This document shows positions 32,285 to 39,602 of a stretch of 39,678 nt of DNA, one piece after another. Position 1 is the stretch's first letter. Each line of letters starts with the position of its first letter. Position numbers and translations under genes: made by a program. Under the pieces are notes generated by a model. The model worked only from the letters and a program-made list of their open reading frames with translations. It made no database searches and had not been told where the DNA came from. The stretch comes from Geomesophilobacter sediminis. Its GTDB lineage: Bacteria > Desulfobacterota > Desulfuromonadia > Geobacterales > Geobacteraceae. Location of the stretch: the NCBI RefSeq assembly GCF_016458275.1, contig NZ_JAEMHM010000033.1, positions 1 through 39,678 of the forward strand, in the 5' to 3' direction.

Positions 32285-33612
32285 TATTTAGAACCTCCTT
32301 TAGCGGTGAAGTTGTAGGTGACGCGGATCAGCCCCTTGAGCTCGTCGTTGTAGTCGGGGTTCTGACCGTAGCTGATGTCGCCGGAGACGGCGAGCTGCGG
32401 CGTGATGTGGTAACCGACCGAAGCGGTCCCCTCCCAGGCGGCATCCTTGTTGTCGACCTTCTCCTTGAAGACGTAGGCGATCACGTCGCCGGAGGCGAAG
32501 TAGGTCTTGGTGTCGCGCATCGCCCAGCCGCGGATCTCGTGGAAGGAGCCGGAGGCGTCGGACGCCGGTACGATGGCGAAGTCGCCGCTGGAGCGGAGGT
32601 AATGGTAGGAAACGCCGGCGCGGACCGTGTTGTTGAACAGGCTGTTGGAGCGGACCTCGCCGCCGAAGCGCTCGGCCTTGCCGATGTCGCGGGTGTAATG
32701 CTTGAAGTCGGCGCTCACTTCCGCGACCTTGAAGGTGTAGGTGGCGGTGGCGCCGAGGGAATGCGACTGCTGGCTCAGGTTGCGGACCATGTTGGAGAAG
32801 AGCAGCGAGTCGAAGAAGTAGTCACGGTCGTGATGCTCCTCCCAGGTGGCGCCCACCGCGAGATCCTTGAGGGGCCGCAGCTGCAGCAGGTAGCTGTTCT
32901 CGGCGATGTGCTCGGTGGTCGGGTTGTAGCTGGTCTGCCCGGAGAGCTGGAGCATCGGGTGTGGGTTGAGGTAGAGGTCGTAGCCGATCAGCCGGTGGTC
33001 GCCGAAGGCGGTCGGGAGGGTCGGGCTGGTTTTCGGCATCGGAGCGGTGCTCTCGTAGACGCCGGCGAGGCCTACCTCGAGCTTCCCGGCGTAGCGGTAG
33101 CTCATCCGGCCGCCCCAGATGCCGTCCCCTTTACCGTCGTTGCCGGCGTAGGGGATGCTGGTGGTGTGCACCGTGGCGCCGCCGAAACCCGAAATCGCAA
33201 AACCGTAGGGGAGGTCGGTGCGGGCGCCGACGCCGTCCACCTGCTCGTTCAGGATCCCTTCGTTGACGAAGAAACGGCCCGCCTTGGCTTGGGCATTGGC
33301 GGATTTGAAGCGGTACTGCAGGTAACCGTAGGTAAGGTTGCCGTCGGTCTTGGTGTCGTTGCTGTCGCGGTCGGCTAACTCGACCTGCCCCCAGCCGTAG
33401 ATGTGGGCCGACAGGTTGCCGTCGGCGAGCTTGGTGGCGTCCAGACCGACGAACTCGGTCACCGGCACCATGGTCTTCTTGTCGAAGCCCGGCAGGTCGT
33501 TCTGCCGGAAACGCATGATACTGGTCGAAGAGACCGTTGTCTCAGCCAGAGCCGCAGCGGGAAGAGCCAACACCAGTAGGGAGGGGAACAAGCGGTATAG
33601 CATCTTTTTCAT
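32284..33612 (-). CDS. Outer-membrane beta-barrel of the second porin-cytochrome conduit
   Basis: A 442-residue protein with a signal peptide (cleavage near ALA-ET, residue 23) and an all-beta sequence with repeated aromatic-ended strands (GNLTYGYLQYRFK, LTGFGGATV-like turns, IRVTYNFTAKG at the end). There is no heme motif. It is homologous to the barrel at 6816-8180 over its whole length, especially YGWGQVELADR and PDYNDELKGLIRVTYNF. AGGAGAG precedes the ATG. It is the first clear gene of conduit operon 2. A sigma-54-like promoter lies about 490 bp upstream. Confidence 0.9.
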   Translation of the reverse strand: MKKMLYRLFPSLLVLALPAAALAETTVSSTSIMRFRQNDLPGFDKKTMVPVTEFVGLDATKLADGNLSAHIYGWGQVELADRDSNDTKTDGNLTYGYLQYRFKSANAQAKAGRFFVNEGILNEQVDGVGARTDLPYGFAISGFGGATVHTTSIPYAGNDGKGDGIWGGRMSYRYAGKLEVGLAGVYESTAPMPKTSPTLPTAFGDHRLIGYDLYLNPHPMLQLSGQTSYNPTTEHIAENSYLLQLRPLKDLAVGATWEEHHDRDYFFDSLLFSNMVRNLSQQSHSLGATATYTFKVAEVSADFKHYTRDIGKAERFGGEVRSNSLFNNTVRAGVSYHYLRSSGDFAIVPASDASGSFHEIRGWAMRDTKTYFASGDVIAYVFKEKVDNKDAAWEGTASVGYHITPQLAVSGDISYGQNPDYNDELKGLIRVTYNFTAKGGSK

Positions 33613-33794
33613 AGGAACTCTCCTGTCCTTAAAAATCCGACCAGCAGGTTAGTGCGGTTTCTACGGGGAGCGCCGTGCCGGCGTGGCGTGCGGCTTCCCC
33701 TGAACAGCGGGCACAGGGCCCTGTCAAGCAGGCCAGCGAGAACATTAGATTCTCGCCTGGGTCCCTTCAGGTCGTCGCCGACCTTTAGATCCTT

Positions 33795-34049
33795 CTATTC
33801 GTACTGCAGCGGGCCTGAGTGGCAGACACCCTCGAGGACGACGGTTCCGGCGCGGCGCGACGGTTCCGGGAGCAGCGGTGCAACTATGAGTTCCAGCAAC
33901 GAGACATATGGATAGGAATGCGGGGCTGCCGTTCCCGGTTGCGGGCACAGCATCCCGAATACTTTCTGGAGAGATATGGAAATGAGCGAAGCGAACTGCA
34001 GCAGCATGGCTACAGGCATCACTGTTTTTGCGGAGGAGTCATGCATCAA
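33795..34049 (-). CDS. Possible small exported protein in the leader of conduit operon 2
   Basis: An 84-residue frame starting about 50 bases after the predicted sigma-54 start site. Residues 9-30 (VMPVAMLLQFASLISISLQ) are hydrophobic enough for a signal or membrane segment. The 3' half uses GC-rich third positions like neighbouring genes and includes one EGVCHSG, reminiscent of a CH heme ligand but without a paired Cys. No family is recognised and the ribosome-binding site is weak (GGTAACGAAGAA). It may be a real small gene, a cytochrome remnant, or chance. Confidence 0.35.
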   Translation of the reverse strand: MMHDSSAKTVMPVAMLLQFASLISISLQKVFGMLCPQPGTAAPHSYPYVSLLELIVAPLLPEPSRRAGTVVLEGVCHSGPLQYE

Positions 34050-34111
34050 ATTCTTCGTTACCTTTGCCTTTCGTCATTGCAGCTTAGACATTAGAAACCG
34101 GTGCTGAGACA

Positions 34112-34127
34112 GTGCAAGTTCGCTGCC
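34112..34127 (-). promoter_or_regulatory. Sigma-54 (-24/-12) promoter for conduit operon 2
   Basis: On the minus strand TGGCAGCGAACTTGCA fits TGGCACG-N4-TTGCW, with the invariant GG and GC ten bases apart and two mismatches beside the -24 box. It faces the barrel operon. An inverted repeat GTTAT-N5-ATAAC (34156-34170) lies 30-45 bp upstream. Confidence 0.6.
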
Positions 34128-34139
34128 AAAGCTCATAAC

Positions 34140-34615
34140 ATGTTGTTTTGTGGCAGTTATAACTGATAACGAGGTCACGAGCGGTATACAGTGTACCACC
34201 CGGCATTCGCGATACCAGTTCTTCATCGGATTCAACAAAAAAATGTTTAGACAAAAAACCCTTTGAGGAGATTATTTTTTCCCTATGAGCATTTCGCATG
34301 TACATAAGTTAAAACTAATTCATTGGTTTTTGAAACTCTCGATTTTTCGCCCAGTTTGACACCACGAAGGTACAGTAATGCCCGTGATTGCTCGCGTATT
34401 TATTTAAAATTTTCAAATGTTAACGTTGGAAAATGAACTATCGGAAAAACGAAATATAGGGAAAGCGGCATAGACAGGGTAGGGAAACCCCGATTTTCGG
34501 GAAGAGTTTATGAGACAAAACATTGACGCAGCACCACCCCTTTTGTCAAAAAAACCAACGAGAAACGCCCGCCCCGAAAGAGGCTTTTGATAAATAGCTA
34601 ATTTATCGCCGTTAT
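34140..34615. other. AT-rich non-coding region upstream of conduit operon 2
   Basis: About 480 bp are much richer in A and T than the surrounding genes, with many A and T runs. No credible gene was found. It could hold activator or nucleoid-protein binding sites for the sigma-54 promoter, or be foreign DNA. Confidence 0.45.
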
Positions 34616-34619
34616 TAAA

Positions 34620-34653
34620 AGATAGGCCCCGCCGGATCAGCGGGGCCTATCTT
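34620..34653 (-). terminator. Rho-independent terminator of MFS gene
   Basis: On the minus strand AGATAGGCCCCGC and GCGGGGCCTATCT form a 13-bp stem around a 7-base loop, followed by TTTTA. It lies about 30 bases after the MFS stop codon. Confidence 0.88.
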
Positions 34654-34684
34654 TGACGAAATCCGGGTGGGGGAAGAGGACGCG

Positions 34685-35863
34685 TCAGCGGGATGGGGGG
34701 ACCGGCTTTTGTGCCGGAACCGCGACGGCGAGGAACAGGGCCGCTACCGCGGCGAGCAGGGCTCCGAAGAGGAAGGGGGCGACGTTGCCGTACCGGGACC
34801 AGATGAGACCGAAAACGATGCTGGCGGGAAGGGCCCCGGCGCCGACGGCGAAGTTGTACCAGCCGAAGGCGGCCCCGCGCTGGGCGGGATCGGCCATGTC
34901 GGCCAGAAACGCCTTCTCCACCCCTTCGGTCAGGCCGTAGAAAAGACCGTACACGGTGAAGAGGAGCCAGATGTGCAGCTCCGTCGCGGCGAAGGCGAAG
35001 CCGACGTAGGAGATGGCATAGACGCTCCACCCCGCGAGAATGATGCCGCGGCGCCCGATCCGGTCCGACAGGACTCCGAACGGCATGCTGGAAAGCATCT
35101 TGACCAGGTGAAAAAAGGCCCACAAAAGCGGGATTCGGAAGGGGGGCATCCCGAGCTTGCCGGCCTTGAGCAGGAGAAAGGTATCGGAGGAGTTGCCCAG
35201 GGTGAAGAGAAAGAGGATGAGGAGGTAGGTCCGCAGGCGCCCGGGGGGAAGCATCCCGAGCCGGACCGGCGACGACGATGCCGAGGCGTGACGTTCCACC
35301 TCGCGCACCCGGAAGACGATCAAAAGGACGGCTATGACACCGGGGATGGCGGCGAGCCAGAAGACGCTGCGCACGTCGGTGACCAGGTAGCTCAAAAGGA
35401 AGGTGGCGATGAGCGGCCCGACCAGTGCGCCGGCGTGGTCCATGGAACGGTGAAAGCCATAGGCCTTGCCCCGGACCTCCGGGTCCACCGAGTCCGCGAT
35501 GAGGGCATCACGGGGTGAAGTGCGGATCCCCTTGCCGATCCGGTCCCCGGTACGGATCAAGAGCACTGTGAACGCCGACGGTGCCGCCGCGATGAGGGGA
35601 CGGGCCAGCGCGGAGAGCCCGTAGCCGAAGAGGACCAGCGGCTTGCGTGCCTTCACGCGGTCAGAAACGATGCCGGAGCAGAGTTTGAGCAAAGAGGCGG
35701 TGGTCTCGGCCACCCCTTCGATGACGCCGAGGAAAGCGGGACCCGCACCGAGGGTGCTGGTGAGAAACAGCGGCAGCAGCGGATAGATCATCTCGCTGGA
35801 GACGTCGGTAAACAGACTCACCAGCCCGAGGAAGAAGACGTTGCCGGACAGTCCGAAGAACAT
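34685..35863 (-). CDS. MFS transporter, 12 membrane helices
   Basis: A protein of 392 residues from the ATG at 35863, with about 12 hydrophobic helices. LFTDVSSEMIYPLLPLFL opens the first helix pair; DRVKARKPLVLFGYG and DRIGRRGIILAGW are the two MFS loop motifs, and RTGDRIGKGIRTSPRDALIADS lies in the fourth/fifth helix region. This is the widespread MFS subfamily often annotated simply as MFS transporter; the substrate is unknown. A TTG at 35914 lacks a ribosome-binding site, whereas GGGTGGG precedes 35863. The gene is divergent from proC across a microsatellite-like stretch and ends at a strong terminator. Confidence 0.92.
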   Translation of the reverse strand: MFFGLSGNVFFLGLVSLFTDVSSEMIYPLLPLFLTSTLGAGPAFLGVIEGVAETTASLLKLCSGIVSDRVKARKPLVLFGYGLSALARPLIAAAPSAFTVLLIRTGDRIGKGIRTSPRDALIADSVDPEVRGKAYGFHRSMDHAGALVGPLIATFLLSYLVTDVRSVFWLAAIPGVIAVLLIVFRVREVERHASASSSPVRLGMLPPGRLRTYLLILFLFTLGNSSDTFLLLKAGKLGMPPFRIPLLWAFFHLVKMLSSMPFGVLSDRIGRRGIILAGWSVYAISYVGFAFAATELHIWLLFTVYGLFYGLTEGVEKAFLADMADPAQRGAAFGWYNFAVGAGALPASIVFGLIWSRYGNVAPFLFGALLAAVAALFLAVAVPAQKPVPPSR

Positions 35864-35977
35864 GATCAGTGCCCACCCTGTAAGAGTACTTATTGGAAGC
35901 GACAACGAAGACAATAATTAAATAGTACGTCACGCTCCAGTCTACCCAAAAACGAAATTTCGGGCAATGCCGCCCCC

Positions 35978-36105
35978 GTCGCCCCGTCGCCCCGTCGCCC
36001 CGTCGCCCCGTCGCCCCGTCGCCCCGTCGCCCCGTCGCCACCGTCGCCACCGTCGCCACCGTCGCCACCGTCGCCACCGTCGCCACCGTCGCCACCGTCG
36101 CCACC
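35978..36105. repeat. Compound microsatellite: seven 8-mers then eight 9-mers
   Basis: GTCGCCCC is repeated seven times from 35978, switching at 36034 to GTCGCCACC repeated eight times to 36105, without interruption. It lies in the divergent promoter region between the MFS gene and proC. Confidence 0.97.
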
Positions 36106-36165
36106 GTCCACTCCGCCCAAAAGGTCCCGGTTCGGCGCCCGCCCGGAAAAAACCGTCCAATAGTA

Positions 36166-36194
36166 TTGACAACCCTTCCACGATTGGATTACCT
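36166..36194 (+). promoter_or_regulatory. Sigma-70 type promoter for proC operon
   Basis: A perfect TTGACA (36166-36171) is followed after 17 bp by TTACCT (36189-36194), about 40 bp before the proC start. The -10 is weak. Confidence 0.5.
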
Positions 36195-36234
36195 AAGCTA
36201 TTAAAATTTTGCCAGCAACGCAGGAGGCGGACAG

Positions 36235-37047
36235 ATGCTTAAGGATAAGAAGACCGGGTTCATCGGCGGCGGCAACATGGCGGAAGCCATCATCAAGGGG
36301 CTGTTGGCGGGAGGGGTCGCTGCGGCCGACCTCACCGTCGCCGAACCGTTCCCCCAGCGCCGGGACTACCTCGCCGAGCGCTACGGGATCACGACCATCG
36401 CCGATAACGTTGAACTCTGCCAGGCCAGCGACACCATCATTATCGCGGTGAAGCCCCAGGTCTCCAACGCGGTTTTCAGCACCATCGAGAACGTGGTCGG
36501 GGTCAACAAACTCGTCATCTCCATCATGGCGGGGGTCCGGACCGCGGCGGTCGAAGGGGCGCTGACCCAGGGAGCGCGGGTGGTGCGGGTCATGCCGAAC
36601 ACGCCGGCTCTGGTGCTGGAAGGTGCCTCGGCGCTTTGCCGCGGCGCCAACGCCAGCGATGACGACGTCGTCCTGACCCGGCACATCTTCGAGCTGATCG
36701 GCACCGCCTGCGTGGTGGACGAAAAGTACATGGATGCGGTGACCGGCCTTTCCGGCAGCGGCCCCGCCTACGTCCTCACCTTCATCGAGGCCTTAGCCGA
36801 TGCCGGCGTGAAGCAGGGCCTTACCCGCGACACCGCGACCGCGCTGGCCGCCCAGACCGTCCTCGGGAGCGCGAAGCTGCTGCTGGAGACCCGCGAGCAT
36901 CCGGCGGTGCTCCGAGGCAACGTCACCTCCCCCGGCGGGACCACCATTGCCGGGATGTACGCCCTGGAGAAGGAAGGTTTCCGCGGGGCGGTCATGGATG
37001 CGGTCGAGGCCGCCACGGCGCGCTCCATCGAGCTGGGTGCGAAATGA
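36235..37047 (+). CDS. proC: Pyrroline-5-carboxylate reductase
   Basis: A 270-residue protein of typical ProC length. The N-terminal Rossmann motif TGFIGGGNMAEAIIKGL binds NAD(P)H; IAVKPQ, VVRVMPNTPALV and the ProC signature near DAVTGLSGSGPAYVLTFIEALADAGV and LRGNVTSPGGTTIAG are present. It reduces pyrroline-5-carboxylate to L-proline, the last step of proline synthesis. AGGAGG lies seven bases before the ATG. The acylphosphatase gene begins within its stop codon region (ATGA overlap), so the two are co-translated. The promoter region contains a long microsatellite. Confidence 0.97.
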   Translation: MLKDKKTGFIGGGNMAEAIIKGLLAGGVAAADLTVAEPFPQRRDYLAERYGITTIADNVELCQASDTIIIAVKPQVSNAVFSTIENVVGVNKLVISIMAGVRTAAVEGALTQGARVVRVMPNTPALVLEGASALCRGANASDDDVVLTRHIFELIGTACVVDEKYMDAVTGLSGSGPAYVLTFIEALADAGVKQGLTRDTATALAAQTVLGSAKLLLETREHPAVLRGNVTSPGGTTIAGMYALEKEGFRGAVMDAVEAATARSIELGAK

Positions 37048-37328
37048 AGATCCGTGCCACCGTCCAGGTGAAGGGAATCGTCCAGGGGGTGGCTTTTCGC
37101 CACTACACGGCGCAGACCGCCGCACGGCACGGGGTCACCGGCTGGGTGCGCAACCGGTATGACGGATCGGTACAGGCCTGTTTCGAAGGGGAGGACGAGG
37201 ACGTGCGGGCGGTAGTGCAGTGGTGCCACAGTGGCCCCCCCGCAGCGGCGGTGGAATCGGTCTCGGTCGAGGAAGGGGGCTACACCGGCGAGTTCAGCGG
37301 CTTCAGCGTGAGGCACGACCATGACTAG
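37044..37328 (+). CDS. acyP: Acylphosphatase
   Basis: A 94-residue protein, the usual acylphosphatase length. The catalytic Arg19 lies in KGIVQGVAFRHY and the catalytic Asn37 in GWVRNRYDGSVQ, with the ferredoxin-like fold ending FSVRHDHD. It hydrolyses carboxyl-phosphate bonds such as acetyl phosphate or 1,3-bisphosphoglycerate. The ATG overlaps the proC stop by four bases (ATGA). The following thioredoxin-fold gene starts a few bases after the stop, making a three-gene cluster. Confidence 0.95.
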   Translation: MKIRATVQVKGIVQGVAFRHYTAQTAARHGVTGWVRNRYDGSVQACFEGEDEDVRAVVQWCHSGPPAAAVESVSVEEGGYTGEFSGFSVRHDHD

Positions 37329-37338
37329 GGAGATTGCC

Positions 37339-37845
37339 ATGAAAACAAACCGAGTGGTGACCAGACTACGGGCGGTACTCCTCTTTTCCCTTGTGGCGGT
37401 TCTGTTCGGTGCCGTCGCTCATGCGGCCCAGGACGACCTCGACCTGAACAAGGCGGTGAAGGTTGGGACCGGCAAGACCATGGTGATCGAGTTCACCGAC
37501 CCCGACTGCCCCTATTGCCGCAAGGCTGAGGCGTTTTTCCGGGGACGTCCCGACGTGACCCGCTACATCTTTTTCCTGCCGCTCAAAAACCACCCGAACT
37601 CGAAGCCCAAGGTGCAATACGTCCTGTCGGCCCGGGACAAGGCGAAGGCCTACCTCGAACTCCCCATCGGGCCCCTCGACGCGCACCGCATGGCGGAGAT
37701 CACCCCGGAGGGGATCAAGCTCCAGGAAGAACACCACAAGATCGCCAAGGAGAACAAGATGAACTCCACCCCGAGCTTCCTGATCTACGGCAGGATCATC
37801 GAAGGATTCGACCTGCGGAAGTTAACCGAAGCCCTGGGCAAATAA
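37339..37845 (+). CDS. Periplasmic DsbC-like thioredoxin-fold protein
   Basis: A 168-residue protein with a signal peptide (about 1-30, AVAHA-AQ). The mature part opens like DsbC/DsbG catalytic domains: MVIEFTDPDCPYCRKAEAFF with the redox motif CPYC (Cys57/Cys60), and the cis-Pro loop STPSFLIYG later. The N-terminal dimerisation domain of full DsbC is absent, so it is a short single-domain form. It would act as a periplasmic disulfide reductase or isomerase, useful for cytochrome maturation, where heme-motif cysteines must be kept reduced (inference). The ATG at 37339 has AGGGAG eight bases upstream; the ATG at 37321 overlaps acyP. Confidence 0.85.
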   Translation: MKTNRVVTRLRAVLLFSLVAVLFGAVAHAAQDDLDLNKAVKVGTGKTMVIEFTDPDCPYCRKAEAFFRGRPDVTRYIFFLPLKNHPNSKPKVQYVLSARDKAKAYLELPIGPLDAHRMAEITPEGIKLQEEHHKIAKENKMNSTPSFLIYGRIIEGFDLRKLTEALGK

Positions 37846-37848
37846 AGA

Positions 37849-37924
37849 CAGGGGACTGGCTCCGAAGGTGCCTGTCCCCCTTGTAAAAGCAGGGGACTGG
37901 CTCCGAAGGTGCCTGTCCCCCTTG
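37849..37924. repeat. Two identical 35-bp repeats (GGGGACTGGCTCCGAAGG type)
   Basis: Bases 37849-37883 and 37890-37924 are identical 35-mers beginning CAGGGGACTGGCTCCGAAGG and ending CTGTCCCCCTTG. Each half-folds as GGGGAC/GTCCCC. I recall this sequence as a dispersed intergenic element in Geobacter genomes. Confidence 0.9.
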
Positions 37925-37958
37925 GATATGTCCCCCTTGGATATGTCCCCCTTGGATA
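37914..37958. repeat. Three 15-bp tandem repeats (TGTCCCCCTTGGATA)
   Basis: TGTCCCCCTTGGATA occurs three times in a row at 37914, 37929 and 37944, growing from the tail of the second 35-bp element. Confidence 0.9.
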
Positions 37959-37966
37959 GATAGAAA

Positions 37967-38000
37967 AAAAGGCGGAGACCAGCAAGGTCCTCCGCCTTTT
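37967..38000. terminator. Bidirectional terminator between DsbC-like and radical SAM genes
   Basis: AAAAGGCGGAG (37967-37977) pairs with CTCCGCCTTTT (37990-38000). A-rich and T-rich flanks let it act in both directions, stopping the plus-strand cluster and the minus-strand radical SAM gene. Confidence 0.88.
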
Positions 38001-38034
38001 GTTTACATTTTTCCCCCATCCACCTGGACCGGGT

Positions 38035-39363
38035 TCACTCCTTGATCGGCCACCCGGTCTCGTATCCTTCGGGATAGAACTTTTCCCTCGTTCTATTGAA
38101 GTAGCCGTACTGGATCTTCGGGAAGGTCTTTTTCACCTTTTCCAGCATGCGGTACATCCCGATCCCCTTCCCCTGCACCCCCATCCGCTCGTTGTAGAAG
38201 GCGGGGTCGATGGAGAGGTTGCGCATCTGCAGCATGTCCACCCCAGTGTGATCGATGAAACGCAAAAGCGCATCCACCTCGGACTCGCTGTCGGTCACCC
38301 CGGGGGAAACCAGGTAGTTGATCATGGTGAAGAGCCCCCGCTGTTTGGCGGTCTTCACCGATTCGACCACGTCGGCGAACCGGTACCCCTTGGGGCGGTA
38401 GTAACGGTTGTAATACTCCTCCTGCACCGAGTTCATCGAAAAGCGCATCGAGTCCATGCCCGCGTCGCAGAGCATCCGGACTCGGTCCGGAAAGGAGCCA
38501 TTCGAGTTGAAGTTCACCGTGCCCCGGGTGCTCCCCTCTTTGAGCCGGCGGGTCGCCACGGCGATGGTGTCCGCCTGCATGATCGGATCGCCCTCGCACC
38601 CCTGACCGTAGGAGACGATCGGCTCGGGGGCCTCTTCCAGGTGCGGCAGCATGAGCTCGACGATCTCGTCCGGGGTCGGCACGAACGGGATCCGCTCGTG
38701 GTTGGACGGGCAGCAGTCCGAGGGCTGGAGGCTGATGCAGCCGAGGCAGCGGGAGTTGCAGACCGGCGAGGTCGGGATGGGCGCCTCCCAGCGCCGGAAG
38801 AAGAGGTTCTTGGCCGCGAAGCAGTGGTAGTCCACCGCGCAGCGGGCGAGCTGGGTCAGGAGCCGGTTTTCGGGAAAGGTCGCCGCGAGCTTGCGGACCA
38901 GCGGATCGAGCTTGCGGTCGTCGTAGTTGCGCGGGAGCCAGTTCTCGTTGTCATCCACCCGGCTTGCCGCCACCACAAAGCATTCCCGCTCCTCATCCCA
39001 CCCCACCGCCGTGTACGACCAAAGCGGCAGGTGCACCTTCTTCTTGCTGTAGTCGCAGGCAGGAAGGAGCGTCCGCATATAGCCCGGGGCCATGAAGGCG
39101 GAGACCGCCTGCACCTTCATGGAGCGCGGTCCCTCCTTCACCCGGTCCACCGTGATGAAGCGGCGTTCCCGGGTGTCCCAGGCAACCGGAGGAGTGTTGG
39201 GAATGGTAAAGAGTCGGCTGTCTTCGGGAAGGGGGATAAGCTCCACCGATTCCGGAAGGACCGCCTGATCGCCGTTCATGCCGGCCATGGTGAGATAGGG
39301 ATGATCGTAGATGTTGCCCTGGCTATCTGCGTAGAGCAGTTTGGGGAGAGATTTGCGTCGCAT
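38035..39363 (-). CDS. Radical SAM protein with extra cysteines, unknown reaction
   Basis: A 442-residue protein with a radical SAM core from about residue 195: the SAM iron-sulfur motif CNSRCLGC (Cys202, Cys206, Cys209), the GG-like SYGQGCEGDPIMQ strand, and FNSNGSFPDRVRMLCDAGMDSMRFSM. Residues 1-190 form an N-terminal domain with a shared start seen in Geobacter genomes. Cys175, Cys181, Cys217 and Cys218 flank the motif and might hold a second cluster. It would cleave SAM to make a 5'-deoxyadenosyl radical; the substrate is unknown. It stands alone, and an IS end lies about 240 bp upstream of its start. Confidence 0.9.
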   Translation of the reverse strand: MRRKSLPKLLYADSQGNIYDHPYLTMAGMNGDQAVLPESVELIPLPEDSRLFTIPNTPPVAWDTRERRFITVDRVKEGPRSMKVQAVSAFMAPGYMRTLLPACDYSKKKVHLPLWSYTAVGWDEERECFVVAASRVDDNENWLPRNYDDRKLDPLVRKLAATFPENRLLTQLARCAVDYHCFAAKNLFFRRWEAPIPTSPVCNSRCLGCISLQPSDCCPSNHERIPFVPTPDEIVELMLPHLEEAPEPIVSYGQGCEGDPIMQADTIAVATRRLKEGSTRGTVNFNSNGSFPDRVRMLCDAGMDSMRFSMNSVQEEYYNRYYRPKGYRFADVVESVKTAKQRGLFTMINYLVSPGVTDSESEVDALLRFIDHTGVDMLQMRNLSIDPAFYNERMGVQGKGIGMYRMLEKVKKTFPKIQYGYFNRTREKFYPEGYETGWPIKE

Positions 39364-39557
39364 TACGGTACCTGTCGGCGAGTCCGCCGGATTCCATAAG
39401 ATTTACTGCCTGCCACAGTAACAAAAAACGGGATTGAATAAAAGCCTGCGTCGGACCGGAGATAAAAAACCGTCCGGGATAGAACCACTGAAAATCGAGA
39501 GACGCCCCATGGAAAACGGCAGGGACCTTTCGATATCGGGAGGCGGTCAATATAGAG

Positions 39558-39588
39558 ACCGAGGTACTACTTTGTCGTAACCGAGGTA
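39558..39588. repeat. Direct repeat ACCGAGGTA, 22 bp apart
   Basis: ACCGAGGTA occurs at 39558-39566 and 39580-39588, two helical turns apart, close to the IS boundary and upstream of the radical SAM gene. It may be a pair of regulator sites or chance. Confidence 0.3.
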
Positions 39589-39602
39589 TCCTAGCGAAAA
39601 CA

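Noticed and set aside
34084-34305. 73-residue minus-strand frame with SYNCHKTTCYELW
   Set aside because: It has no ribosome-binding site, lies in the AT-rich region and contains the predicted sigma-54 promoter in its 3' part; a gene there is unlikely, though not excluded.
35890-36242. Frames encoding Gly-Asp or Arg-Trp repeats over the microsatellite
   Set aside because: They are simply translations of the 8-mer/9-mer repeat in different frames and lack start signals.
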